Part shown: in pieces, positions 27,462 through 36,937 of the stretch
Numbering within the stretch: the first letter of the stretch is position 1
Layout: each line of letters opens with the position of its first letter
NCBI GenBank assembly: GCA_963805795.1
Contig: CAWDVG010000005.1
Coordinates: forward strand, 1 to 64,000
Source: CAWARU01 sp963805795
GTDB taxonomy: Bacteria; Pseudomonadota; Gammaproteobacteria; UBA6186; Azoamicaceae
DNA length: 64,000 nt
Direction of reading: 5' to 3'
The notes under the pieces: model-generated
Told to the model about the DNA's origin: nothing
The model's input: the letters and a program-made list of their open reading frames with translations, nothing else
Database searches by the model: none
Program-made: the position numbers and the translations under genes

Positions 27462-28277
27462 CTACCCTCCTGATAAATTAATCTGTAATAACCATTGTTT
27501 AGAATAATGGCCTTGAGCGGGACGAGAAGGATCTAAACGTCGATAACCAGCATGTTCTCGTTGTACTAAAGGACTTAATTTTGCGCTTTCGATCCCCAAT
27601 TCTTCCAGTGCCCACCCTACTCTGCGACTAACGGCAATATCCCAGCGTAAAGCATAATCAATCAGTTTTTCTAAATTCACTTTTCCTAAACCTTCTGTAA
27701 GGCCTTGCATGACTTCATTAAAACCGCCGCAATAGTGTGGGCTAGCAAAACCTTCAATTAAAGTACGTTCTAGATCTGCCACCTTAAAACCTCCTTCTCC
27801 TCTCCAGGCTTGGATCCCACCATAATATCGTTCTTCCTTTAACTGTACGATCTGATATTCTAGATCTGCCAACTTAAATCTTGCACGCCTGGTCTGGCCT
27901 TGTTCATGAGGAATTGAATGACCTTTTAAAGTTGAAATATAAACTCGTTTTGGCACCTGATCGGTTAAACCATGGTGATAAAAAGCAGAGTAATAACTGA
28001 TCATAGCGGGTTTAACAAGATGCATGGCGATCTCAAATTCATGTACAGGTGAGATCCCTGTAGTCTGGCTAAGTTTATATAGCCCTTTTTTAAGAGGGGT
28101 TAACCAGTTATCTTGAATTAATGATGTAATGAGATGTGGGGTATAGTCAGGATCGATGGCACACTGGTGTGCAACCTGCTTTACCACATTGGCAGTCATG
28201 ACTCGGTTACCGCCTTCTATAAGAGCCTGCAATAGCCTAGTCTTTTCCGTCCTATCATCTACTTTTTGTATACCCAT
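27462..28277 (-). CDS. AbiEi-type antitoxin / autorepressor
   Basis: This 271-residue protein matches the AbiEi family. An N-terminal winged-helix part (LLQALIEGGNRVMTANVVKQ, LKKGLYKLSQ) is followed by VHEFEIAMHLVKPAMISYYS and FYHHGLTDQVPKRVYI, which form the C-terminal antitoxin domain. AbiEi proteins bind inverted repeats in their own promoter and neutralise AbiEii without forming a stable complex. Here a 14-base inverted repeat overlaps the first codons (see 28260). With the AbiEii gene it makes a complete AbiE system. Confidence 0.87.
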   Translation of the reverse strand: MGIQKVDDRTEKTRLLQALIEGGNRVMTANVVKQVAHQCAIDPDYTPHLITSLIQDNWLTPLKKGLYKLSQTTGISPVHEFEIAMHLVKPAMISYYSAFYHHGLTDQVPKRVYISTLKGHSIPHEQGQTRRARFKLADLEYQIVQLKEERYYGGIQAWRGEGGFKVADLERTLIEGFASPHYCGGFNEVMQGLTEGLGKVNLEKLIDYALRWDIAVSRRVGWALEELGIESAKLSPLVQREHAGYRRLDPSRPAQGHYSKQWLLQINLSGG

Positions 28278-28314
28278 AATAAGCTTTTTACTACTTTAAT
28301 GTATACAAAAAGTA
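28260..28314 (-). promoter_or_regulatory. Inverted-repeat operator of the AbiE operon
   Basis: TACTTTTTGTATAC (28260-28273) and its exact reverse complement GTATACAAAAAGTA (28301-28314) flank the AbiEi start with 27 bases between them. The left arm lies inside codons 2-6 of the gene. The layout fits the known AbiEi autorepression through paired inverted repeats. Confidence 0.7.
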
Positions 28315-28637
28315 TAAACTAAGGTTTAGTGGGATAGCAAGACCTTTTGGAAAAAGAAGAATAGATTCAACTAATGGGATTTTGGTATGTGGGAAAATTA
28401 TGGGTTTGAGTGCTGCACGGTACAGCAAAGTTAGTGGTAGGTAGCGGGGATCTGCGGTAAAAAAACTAATGAAATTAAACGCATTAAATCCAGCGCTTTG
28501 GATTGAAAATTATCCGATAAATATCGCTCGTGAGATCCTCGTATTTGGGTTCGACTTCGTACGCCATTGTTCGCCATTTGTAGTGATCATCCGCGGCAAA
28601 AAGTGTAATAAAATCAAAGGTCTTAAATGCAGTCTTT

Positions 28638-28685
28638 GGACTCATAATCCCTTGGTCCTAGGTTCGAGTCCTAGTGGGCCCACCA
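28638..28685 (+). repeat. Attachment site copy 2 (boundary of islands A and B)
   Basis: This 48-base copy of the tRNA-Ile2 3' end (from GGACTCATAATCCC to CCCACCA) differs from the tRNA by one base, TTCGA for TTCAA. The 5' half of the tRNA is missing, so it is not a gene. The 300 bases before it (28315-28637) hold no gene I can support. Confidence 0.9.
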
Positions 28686-28703
28686 TAAAAACCAGGTCCG
28701 TAC

Positions 28704-29981
28704 CGGACACATGGGTTACAGTTTATACCGGAGACATGGGTAACACTTTAGGCCCAAAAGGGTTCGTTAAAGGTTCCAGTCTACATGATTCTTCATCAAA
28801 ATACCCTAAATCATAATCCATAAAGCTTACTAGCCAGATCTTATCCTCTGTTTCTTTAATGCCGACGTTTTGTCCTGCAAAGACTTGGCTGACATTTATC
28901 TTTTTTCCATTTAAACAGATTCTGCCGCAACTCGTGATGGTAATAACCTTATCATGGAATGGATAATCCACTTCCGGAAGACCTGCATATTTTTTGGTAG
29001 AAGGAACATAAATTTCCGCAGGGCATTTCATATCTAAAGCTTGATGAGGTCTTTCAGTATTATATTCTTTAATAAAATGATCAAATTTTTCTTGTTGCTG
29101 TAAAAAATTTTCTCCAGCAGGTTTTGTGGTTGCTTTTTTCAAGGTCAAATGCATACGTTCATGTCTTCCATTTTGTTGAGGATGACCTGGTTTTATTCTT
29201 TCTATAGAAATGCCTAAACGCAACCACCAAACAGATAATTTACTTAATCCAAATAATGACATTGGCGAAGAAAAAGGAACACCATTATCTGTTCGGATGG
29301 CATCTGGTAAGCCAAACTCTTCAAAAACCCTTTGAAAAGCAATAAAAGCATATTCCTCCTTAGTAGTTGTCAGCCCATCACAGGCCAGTAAATAACGCGG
29401 AACTAAAATCTGTTATTGTGAGAGGATAGCAATATTGATGATTTCCTAATCGAAATTCTCCTTTATAATCCGCACACCATAATTTATTTGGGATATTTGT
29501 ATCGGATAACGGTGTTCCTTGTTTTTTACCATGACGATTTCTTTTTTGTCTTATAACCAAACCATGCCTATCTAAAATAGCGTGCACAGTACTTTTAGAG
29601 GGTGGATGAATATCTGGAAATTTTCTAATTAACAATTCTCTGATTTTTGGAGCTCCAAAAGTGGGTTTATCATTTTTAATTCTGAGGATCTTTTTTCGAC
29701 TTGAAAGGGAAGTTGATTAGCATATCGATAAGGTCTGCGACTGCGATCAGTTAATCCTTCTAGCCCAAAATTTTTATATCGGTTATAGATTTTATAACCA
29801 GTCTTTCTAGAGATGCCGAACTCTTCACATAGAGGCAACATCTTATCGCCATCTAGTAGTCTTGCAACAAACTTAAGTCTTTCATCCATAGTTTTACACT
29901 CCATCCAAGGCATTGCCAGGCCCTCCTGTAAATGCCTACAGTGTAACCTATGTCTCCGGTATTTAGTGTCACCTATGTCTC
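28704..29981. mobile_element. IS481-family element, inactivated
   Basis: Both ends carry a doubled motif. The left end has GGACACATGGGTTACA then ACCGGAGACATGGGTAACAC (28704-28746). The right end, read inward, has GAGACATAGGTGACAC then ACCGGAGACATAGGTTACAC (29981-29941). These form terminal inverted repeats of about 40 bases. The single transposase gene is frameshifted. The element sits between attachment copy 2 and the integrase of island B. Confidence 0.8.
28723..29913 (-). pseudogene. IS481-type transposase broken into three frames
   Basis: The N-terminal helix-turn-helix part (FGISRKTGYKIYNRYKNFG, GLEGLTDRSRRPY) ends in a wrong frame. The shift lies at an A run (plus-strand Ts at 29691-29696), where one more A would restore KILRIKNDKPTFGAPKIREL. 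The middle frame holds the first catalytic Asp (WCADYKGEFRLG) and breaks near 29405. The last part has RTDNGVPFSS with the second Asp and GHPQQNGRHERMHLTLKK with the Glu. Correcting two one-base shifts gives a complete protein of about 390 residues, so this is either recent decay or sequencing error. Confidence 0.82.
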
Positions 29982-30032
29982 AATACGTACACCAAAGAAA
30001 TCATCAAGTTACAACGTTGATCTGCTACCCCT

Positions 30033-31019
30033 TTAAGCCGGCAAAATTTCTTGCTTAAATTTTGCGCAACTCGGTTGTGCTAAAGTACGCAGTAAAACAA
30101 GATTTGGCTTGTTCTGACCAACACACACTTTATTGGTTGCTTCCCAGAGATTGATCAATTCAGCAGCGGAATAATGGGTGGTGATCCTAGCGGATTTGTG
30201 ACCCAATAAATCCTGTCTGTCTTCAAATGATACTCCGGCAGCACGCAAACGACGTCCATAAGTGTGTTTTGTGTCGTGTACTCGTACATCAAGTCCTGCT
30301 AGATCTCGAGCTTTTCGCCAACCTCGATTCAACATGCGACGAATGGGCTTGCCTCGATAAACAAAAACAAACTCAGGATGATTTCCTCTTTGTCTCTCGA
30401 TAACTGCACGTGCAATCTGATTTAATACAACCAATCGATCGCCCCCATTTTTAACATGTTCCCCTGGAATGATAAAAACTGAACCTACTTCTGCAGTAGG
30501 AGTTGATACTTCCCACTCCCAACGCAGATTACATATTTCAGCATCGCGGGTACCTGTATTCACCGCGAACAAAGCCATCTCACGCAAATGAAGCGGCAAT
30601 GCAGCGAATAATCGATCCTGTTCTTCCCAATCGAGCGGATAAGGTTTTCTCGCATCATGTTCTGGCAACAACTTTATTTTCGGAGCAGAGGTTAACCATG
30701 TTAGTCCATGCTCGTCTACCCATTCACTTGCTGCAAGATTTACGATATGACGTACAACTTGTAAACCATGATTAATGGTACGCGTTTTTACGCCTTCATT
30801 TTTTCTTGCTGCAATATATGGCTGTAATGCACCCATATGAATAGATTCCAAAGTTAAATTGCCAATATAACGATCTAGCATTTTTAATCGATCGGCATCC
30901 GATCGAATGCTGCGCTTATGTTGATTCTCGAGCAAAAATTTAGTGGCAGCCTCCCTAAATATTCGCTTCGGCCTTACGCCGTATACTTTTGCTTGACGAT
31001 GTGTTTCCAAACGCCGCAC
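30033..31019 (-). CDS. Tyrosine integrase of island B, missing its native N-terminus
   Basis: This 328-residue site-specific recombinase carries Arg I in NTGTRDAEICNLRW, the HxxxH-R box as HDTKHTYGRRLRAAG, LGH, and the nucleophile in THYSAAE. It is very similar to the integrase at 46046. The frame and the homology continue upstream to about 31095 (HINKTVDGVRICEST), but a TAG then interrupts. The first ~16 residues (MGRKRMPGLVKRNDNW in the relative) are replaced by unrelated sequence. Initiation at GTG 31019 is possible. Its 3' end faces the attachment site, and all four copies in the window share this orientation. Confidence 0.88.
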   Translation of the reverse strand: MRRLETHRQAKVYGVRPKRIFREAATKFLLENQHKRSIRSDADRLKMLDRYIGNLTLESIHMGALQPYIAARKNEGVKTRTINHGLQVVRHIVNLAASEWVDEHGLTWLTSAPKIKLLPEHDARKPYPLDWEEQDRLFAALPLHLREMALFAVNTGTRDAEICNLRWEWEVSTPTAEVGSVFIIPGEHVKNGGDRLVVLNQIARAVIERQRGNHPEFVFVYRGKPIRRMLNRGWRKARDLAGLDVRVHDTKHTYGRRLRAAGVSFEDRQDLLGHKSARITTHYSAAELINLWEATNKVCVGQNKPNLVLLRTLAQPSCAKFKQEILPA

Positions 31020-31113
31020 TAAGTATTTTTCTGCTTCTTCAAGATCGCCAGCGCCAGTACTTTCACAAATACGAACTCCGTCGACCGTCTTGTTGATATG
31101 CTAATATTCCCCT

Positions 31114-31362
31114 TTATTCTCCCATTTTCATTGGGAACCTGCCATCAAAATTTTCAAAAACCCATGCAAGTTTGATCCAGAAAAGGGGTTCAGAATTTTT
31201 CAGGAAGTGATCCAAAACCTTTTCAAAATTTTTTACTTTTCCGCGGAGAACCTCGCCAAAAGGCTCGCCTGTTTTATAGAGGTTTTTGAGAGTAAATTTG
31301 AAATCTTTTAAGATGGCCGCATACATGGGATGTCCCTGAAGTCTCGTCGGTAAAATTCGCAC
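31114..31362 (-). CDS. Small unidentified ORF, repeated in decayed form near 47740
   Basis: This 82-residue frame lies just upstream of the truncated integrase. Its middle (LYKTGEPFGEVLRGKVKNFE) recurs, degraded, on the plus strand at about 47730-47800, where KTGEPFGEAILRK can be read. I do not recognise the family. Being repeated in two islands next to integrases, it is probably part of a mobile element. The rest of the gap to 31572 shows only a GAGGGG ribosome binding site before the SecB-like gene. Confidence 0.35.
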   Translation of the reverse strand: MRILPTRLQGHPMYAAILKDFKFTLKNLYKTGEPFGEVLRGKVKNFEKVLDHFLKNSEPLFWIKLAWVFENFDGRFPMKMGE

Positions 31363-31572
31363 ACCCGACGCATGGTGGCCTAATTTAAATCGAGCTGATT
31401 AGGGTTAAATATTTCTTTGTGTCCTCATAAAATTAAATGCACTCCAAAAAACAGGTATCTTGTACATGGTGGGTTCATCTTCCGAAGGTGGGTATCTAGT
31501 TTTACGATGCTAGGTTGTGGTATATTGTTCTCTCGAGCTAAATAGTAACTTGGTCAACTTGAGGGGTTAGCC

Positions 31573-32061
31573 ATGGCGGTTATTGAAAGGAAATTTGAGG
31601 AAGAAACAAAGTTAAAGTCGCAATTGAAATTACATCGTATCTATGTGAAAAGTAGCTTATTCGAGGCCTCCACGTTAACGCCGACATTACTTGAAAATAT
31701 CCCACAGCCTATTATAAATTTACGGGTTTTTAATAAAACGCACCATCAGGAAAATAATACATATGAGGTTGTTTTAAGTTTAGATTTAACGGCTAAACAC
31801 AACGACAGCTTATTATGGCGCGTCCAATTGCAACAGGCTGCGCTCTATACCTTAGATGATTTTACAGAAGGCCAAAAAGATCCTGTTCTCAATGGATTCT
31901 GCCCAAATCAATTATATCCTTATGCCTGCGTTGAGGTGGGTCACATTGTTACTCAGGGCGGTTTTGCGCCTGTTTATCTGAGCCCCATGAATTTCGAACA
32001 GGTATATCTAGAAAAACAACAAGCAGCTAAGAAAAATGAGGGTTTGGTAGATGTGGTTTAA
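31573..32061 (+). CDS. secB: SecB-like export chaperone
   Basis: This 162-residue protein is recognisable as SecB. HRIYVKSSLFEAS matches QRIYTKDISFEAP, and NGFCPNQLYPYACVEVGHIV with FAPVYLSPMNFEQVYLEKQQ matches the conserved CPNxLFPYA ... PxxLxPVNFxxLY end. SecB tetramers hold client proteins unfolded for SecA; SecB-like paralogues also serve toxin-antitoxin systems and HasA secretion. Here it lies in an island, 50 bases before a 278-residue protein and a 1215-residue ankyrin protein, so a dedicated client is likely. It is probably a second copy beside a housekeeping SecB. GAGGGGTTAGCC precedes the ATG. Confidence 0.82.
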   Translation: MAVIERKFEEETKLKSQLKLHRIYVKSSLFEASTLTPTLLENIPQPIINLRVFNKTHHQENNTYEVVLSLDLTAKHNDSLLWRVQLQQAALYTLDDFTEGQKDPVLNGFCPNQLYPYACVEVGHIVTQGGFAPVYLSPMNFEQVYLEKQQAAKKNEGLVDVV

Positions 32062-32111
32062 TTTTTTGTTATGCATTATTTGGTAATGCACCGTACTTAA
32101 AGGAACATCAT

Positions 32112-32948
32112 ATGAAAATTCACTCCAGCTTATCGGTTCATACTGCTTCTTTTCCTATTACAAATATGAGTTCTTCACCTCTACTACAAGCGTTGGTGGA
32201 GGGTCTTGGTTGGGATAACATTCAAGTTGATATTCTAGAGCGTGATGCAATACAGCAGTCCTCTGAACAGCGAATAAAATGGGCGATGAAAAACTATGAA
32301 CAGTTTCCTAATGCGAATCATGCAGATCATTTAATTGAGCAACTCGAAAATTTAATAAAATCATTAACAAAAGAAAAAAAATATGCTGAAGAACAAGAAC
32401 AGTTTTATCAAAGGCAGATAAGTTCACAGAATAACAAATCCTACCGTTCTTTCAGCAGTATTGGTAGATGGGCATTTGACAATATTAAAGACTTCTTTGG
32501 TTCCAGCCCGGGGGCGCTAAAAGAAAAATACGCGGACATTGCTATTGCTCGTCAACGTCAAATAAAACAAGCACAAACTTATCTTAAAGCTGTTCGTCAA
32601 AACAGGCAGCAACTTGGAAAAAAAACCAACTCTAACACTGGTAGTGAACTTGTTCCTCTACATACACCAATGAAGCATCAGAATGCACCTAAAGCAAAGA
32701 TGGGATCTCAAACACAATCTCAAGAGGCATTTAACACTGTAATTACTGTGAATCCCATTCCTAATCAACTTATTTATGTTAATCAACCTTGGAGTTATTC
32801 TTTAAATTCTGTTTTTACAGGTGAATATACTTTATTAGGTGCAGCGCAAAGGGTGTTAAGTACAACCCCGGAAATAGAGGCTCCTTTACCTTCTTGGAGA
32901 GTATATGAAATATCAAGGTTAGATCAAACTAATGGAGGCACGTCATGA
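32112..32948 (+). CDS. Hypothetical coiled-coil protein with possible cadherin/He-PIG-like C-terminal segment
   Basis: This 278-residue protein is not assigned to a known family. Residues about 55-110 and 140-175 are charged and heptad-like (HLIEQLENLIKSLTKEKKYA, DIAIARQRQIKQAQTYLKAV), suggesting coiled coils. The C-terminal stretch VNPIPNQLIYVNQPWSYSLN ... LPSWRVYE resembles the start and end of Ig-like CADG/He-PIG domains (PIPDQ..VGQPFSY ... LPSWL), which would be extracellular, but the match is weak. The start has AAAGGAACATC before ATG. The gene lies between the SecB-like gene and the giant ankyrin gene, whose start it overlaps by four bases. Confidence 0.6.
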   Translation: MKIHSSLSVHTASFPITNMSSSPLLQALVEGLGWDNIQVDILERDAIQQSSEQRIKWAMKNYEQFPNANHADHLIEQLENLIKSLTKEKKYAEEQEQFYQRQISSQNNKSYRSFSSIGRWAFDNIKDFFGSSPGALKEKYADIAIARQRQIKQAQTYLKAVRQNRQQLGKKTNSNTGSELVPLHTPMKHQNAPKAKMGSQTQSQEAFNTVITVNPIPNQLIYVNQPWSYSLNSVFTGEYTLLGAAQRVLSTTPEIEAPLPSWRVYEISRLDQTNGGTS

Positions 32949-35900
32949 GTACCACAAGCGAAAAAATTCAAATGGATGCTATGAGAGCAAAAGATAATAG
33001 ACGTAGCGATGCTTCTGTTGGGTACATTGCAGGCTCTACAACTGAGATTGTAGCGAGAGATCCAATGACTCGAGCTGGAACTAGTTGTGGCAGAAAAGGA
33101 GCAAATGAAGAAGAGGTGCTATTTCAAGTGTTTTTAGATCACGTGGCTTGGGGGCGTCAAGATGATGTTGAAAAAATGCTACAAGATCCAAGCAATAGAT
33201 GGTTAGTGTTAAAGTCGGGTGATCTAAAATCTCCTGCAAAAAAAACTTTTAAAAATATTACTGGATTTCAGTATGCGGCATGGGCCTTGCATTGGGATAT
33301 GTTAGTGATGTTATTACACTATTTATCAATAGAAGAGGCAATAGCGCAGGCTCAACAATTTGAAAGGGGCTTATGGACTCAGGAACATGGTGTCCATGCA
33401 AATTGGGATGACCTCATCAAAAAAATGAATGAGGCGCATGCAAAGTATCGTATCCATAATCCTACTTCATGGGATCAGGCAGATATTTATTTTATTGATC
33501 ATGTAGGCGCAGAACAATCCAAGTTGCCTATTAATGTATTGTTAGAATTTTGCAATCCAAACAGAACTACTAATACTAGTCTTGATCTTAATAATGTTTG
33601 CTCAGTTAAGTTTGATCTCCCTGAATGGTTGAAGGAAGCCATCAGCAATAATAAATTTAATTTCGCATTATATAGGGGCAACAATAAGGAAATACAAAAA
33701 AACGGTCGTGGTTTTGGATTTGGTTTGTGGGCTTGGCTTGACGCATTTAAATCTGATCGTAGTGCATTTATTGGACAATTTTGGACTAAAGTTAATCAAA
33801 GAAACAGTTTGGTGGAGAAGCTATCAAATGAACAAGAATATCAAACGATCAAAAACAAGTTTTTGTTGCTGCAAGAAAAAAATGGAAAAATCCTTGCTTT
33901 TTTCGATCGGGAAGTCAAAAACCTTAAATTAAAAGCAGAACATGAAACTGAATATTCAGAAATAAGGAAAGATTGCCAAAAATTAGGCCAGTTCATTCAA
34001 CAAGGTTATGATCAGGCTAATAAACTTTTAAGTCGGAAAGCGTATAAAGAAATTACTTCGCGTCAGAAAAAAGATAGTTTTGAACTATTAGAAAAACTGA
34101 CTTTAGACGTACAAAAGCTAGCAATTAGGCTATTTCAAACTTTCAAAAAAAATGAGCATTCTATAATGGATCCAGATATCAAAAAAATAATAAGCGAGTT
34201 TCCTTTTTATCAAGCAGTTGCTCAAAAGAAAAAAGAAGAAGCTTTAAAATGGTTAAAAATATTACGCGATTTGATGAAAAACAAATTGCACGAAAATTTA
34301 TTGACCATTATTCTTCCAACCTCCTCTCTTGAAGAAGAACCTGTATTATTTACTTTGGTTCGCTTGGGGATCCCAGCAGACTGGTTTAAAGATTTCACGT
34401 CTCAATTGGATAGAAAAGTAGATAGAGAATTTGTGGATTTGGCAGGGAATGATCCGCTACATATTGCTGCTCAGTATGGCCATGCTCATTTAATTCCAGT
34501 ATTAGAAGGAGACTTTGGAAATGATCGTGATAAAAGCAATAAATTAGGCCTTGTCCCCGTTTTTATTGCTGCAATGTTTGGTAATTATAATATGGTTTTA
34601 GAGTTGCTTAATAGAGGTTGTAAAACCACTCTATCTAAGGAGACTTTACCTGGATGCCCAGAAGATATATTGTCCTGGATGATTTTTCATAGTAAGGATA
34701 AGATATCGCTAGAACAAGCATTTAATAAATTAAGGAAAAGTGAAAATAGTTATAAAAATCTACTGGTTAAAATAGGAGCATTCTATTGTCAAAATTCTGG
34801 GAGCAAGATGTCCGCAGAACAAGAGAGAATCATGCGAGAGGCAACCATCGGTCAATTATTTTGTACTGCTATTAATTGTAACCCTGATTTTTTAAATTTT
34901 CTGGTTCAAATTCACCCAGAAGGTCAACGCATTTTATATAATGGTCAATCTCCACTACATTATGCGGTAATTCAAGGAATGATAAATGCCGTTAATGTGT
35001 TAGTTAATAACAGTAGCGATTTAACAATGCAAAATTCAGACAGAAAAACGGCACTAGAGATTGCTAAGCTGGAAGGTGATTCAGTGATAATAAACTGTAT
35101 TAGCAACAAATTAAAAACAGAACAAGAGAAAACAAAGCTAATTAGCATGAATCGTAATAGTTGTATTGAAGCGGTTGTTAAACAGTTTGAAGATGGTTTG
35201 CGAAAGGAGCAAGAAGCATTAAAATCGACAGAAAATGCCAAATGTCTTAGAGAATGCATTGCCCAGGTATTGGCTAATGTTGAATATGAATCATTTTTTT
35301 TCGGAGAAAGATATAATAAGATCAGTTTATTTCAGTCTCTTTTAGTTAAAACATTATTAGAGAGGGTAAATACAAAAGACTCAATCGCGGAAGGTGGTGG
35401 GGTGTTTAGTGCATTAAAATACGAGAGGAAAAAGCTTACTCAAGCTATAATAGAAGTGGCACGATTACCCTGGTTTATGTCAGGACAACAATCGGAAAAG
35501 CCGGATGTCAAGGCAGGAGATGAAAGACGTCATTTAAGCCCCACCCAAGATTCTTTTTGTGAACGCTTTGAGAAACAACTCGATGAAACCTATGGGTATT
35601 TTAGAACCCTGGCCAATGGAGAAGCCGTTTCGATAAAAGATGTTGAAGAGCAACAAAAAGCCAATATGGCTAAAAATTTGGCTTCCCATCTTCCAAATGT
35701 CCCAATCCCCTATGTGGGCATGCAATTGCCAACGGGAACAATTGTATCGGGCATTGCGGATTTAATGCTGTATTTTCGTCAAAGAACCCGTAAACAACAA
35801 GCAGAAAGAATGGTCACTGTATTTAAGGCCGTCACGCCTTATGAAAGAACCCATTTTATTCGATATACTGCGGAACAATTGGCAAATAAATATGCAGATC

Positions 35901-36592
35901 AAATACATCATTTATTCCAAGGCTCGGAGGGGGTAGAACTCTTTGCAGATTGTGCTGCTGCCAGGGTAGTAGAATACATTATTGCGGATGAAGACAATCA
36001 AATAGCCAAACATCCTGGTCTGTTTAGTAACGCAATACGTGGTATGAAAGCTTGGGTCTTGAATCAAGAAATTCCACCGGAAGAAACAGAACAAAAAGCC
36101 CTGTATCAAATTTTCTTAGATGGAATTGTGAAGGTGAGTTCTGAGTTTCCCAAAGATAAAGAACGTTTAAAGACCATCAATCACTTAACCTTACAAGATC
36201 AATGGACTTCCAGAGGCATTTTTGAAAACACGGGTATCTTGGTTTTACAGCCTAACGGAACGATGGAACGTTATGCCCATCCTAACATCGATGTGATGAA
36301 ATATGGCTATTGTAAGGGGACTAAAGAAGAAGCCGACAAAAGGGCATTAACTCTGAGACGTGATCCTAAAAGGGGCCATTATTGGGGTGAAGGGCGAATA
36401 TGGGAAAGACCTCTAGATGTAGTAGCGGTTGAAGCATTCCCACCAAATCACGCACAAGCAAACTTGGTTTTAACAGGTTATGCAGCACAAACTGCAGCAG
36501 CGGGGAGTTTAATAAATGCTGCAGGGGTAGCAGTGCCTCCAGGACCTATGGGCACCGGACCTTTTGTGGCTGCTACCTCTGCAAAGAAATAA
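32945..36592 (+). CDS. Giant ankyrin-repeat protein, probable SecB-like client or effector
   Basis: This 1215-residue protein overlaps the previous gene by an ATGA, implying translational coupling. Clear ankyrin repeats are at about residues 500-565 (GNDPLHIAAQYGHAHLIPVL, LVPVFIAAMFGNYNMVLELL) and 666-715 (GQSPLHYAVIQGMINAVNVL, RKTALEIAKLEGDS). The rest is largely helical and Lys/Gln/Glu-rich, with probable coiled coils at 310-390. The last 40 residues are low-complexity Ala/Gly/Pro. No signal peptide or membrane span is evident. The operon order SecB-like / 278-aa / ankyrin suggests that a dedicated chaperone supports a large secreted or toxic protein. That is an inference. Confidence 0.75.
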   Translation: MSTTSEKIQMDAMRAKDNRRSDASVGYIAGSTTEIVARDPMTRAGTSCGRKGANEEEVLFQVFLDHVAWGRQDDVEKMLQDPSNRWLVLKSGDLKSPAKKTFKNITGFQYAAWALHWDMLVMLLHYLSIEEAIAQAQQFERGLWTQEHGVHANWDDLIKKMNEAHAKYRIHNPTSWDQADIYFIDHVGAEQSKLPINVLLEFCNPNRTTNTSLDLNNVCSVKFDLPEWLKEAISNNKFNFALYRGNNKEIQKNGRGFGFGLWAWLDAFKSDRSAFIGQFWTKVNQRNSLVEKLSNEQEYQTIKNKFLLLQEKNGKILAFFDREVKNLKLKAEHETEYSEIRKDCQKLGQFIQQGYDQANKLLSRKAYKEITSRQKKDSFELLEKLTLDVQKLAIRLFQTFKKNEHSIMDPDIKKIISEFPFYQAVAQKKKEEALKWLKILRDLMKNKLHENLLTIILPTSSLEEEPVLFTLVRLGIPADWFKDFTSQLDRKVDREFVDLAGNDPLHIAAQYGHAHLIPVLEGDFGNDRDKSNKLGLVPVFIAAMFGNYNMVLELLNRGCKTTLSKETLPGCPEDILSWMIFHSKDKISLEQAFNKLRKSENSYKNLLVKIGAFYCQNSGSKMSAEQERIMREATIGQLFCTAINCNPDFLNFLVQIHPEGQRILYNGQSPLHYAVIQGMINAVNVLVNNSSDLTMQNSDRKTALEIAKLEGDSVIINCISNKLKTEQEKTKLISMNRNSCIEAVVKQFEDGLRKEQEALKSTENAKCLRECIAQVLANVEYESFFFGERYNKISLFQSLLVKTLLERVNTKDSIAEGGGVFSALKYERKKLTQAIIEVARLPWFMSGQQSEKPDVKAGDERRHLSPTQDSFCERFEKQLDETYGYFRTLANGEAVSIKDVEEQQKANMAKNLASHLPNVPIPYVGMQLPTGTIVSGIADLMLYFRQRTRKQQAERMVTVFKAVTPYERTHFIRYTAEQLANKYADQIHHLFQGSEGVELFADCAAARVVEYIIADEDNQIAKHPGLFSNAIRGMKAWVLNQEIPPEETEQKALYQIFLDGIVKVSSEFPKDKERLKTINHLTLQDQWTSRGIFENTGILVLQPNGTMERYAHPNIDVMKYGYCKGTKEEADKRALTLRRDPKRGHYWGEGRIWERPLDVVAVEAFPPNHAQANLVLTGYAAQTAAAGSLINAAGVAVPPGPMGTGPFVAATSAKK

Positions 36593-36937
36593 TATGCTCA
36601 AGGGTTGGAACAATCCATGGGATGGTTGGAGGTTTTTGCGTGTTTTAGCTCAGCATTGTTATGAAGAGTCATGGAAAACATCAACTCTACATTGCAATTA
36701 AAACATGATGTAAATCATTAATATACAAATCAGATAACATGATTAATAATCTTTGTGTCAAGGGCTTAATTCCCTTTCGATCTACCAAGTCAAATCCAGC
36801 ATTTAGCTCTGATTTCGTCAATCTCGAAAACCCCTTTGAGGGGGGGGCAGGAACTAGAATTAATAAACAGGTTAATAGGATGAATGTCGTCTTCCTTAAC
36901 AGACGGCGTCAAAAGCGCCAACTTAATCATTTAGATA
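36593..36937. other. Intergenic region with no supported gene
   Basis: A plus-strand frame starting at 36739 runs over the end of the converging DUF6602-like gene and looks spurious. I see no strong terminator hairpin and no RNA gene here. Confidence 0.5.

Noticed and set aside
28469..28816. 115-residue plus-strand ORF
   Set aside because: It runs through attachment copy 2 and the IS481 inverted repeat, so it is non-coding.
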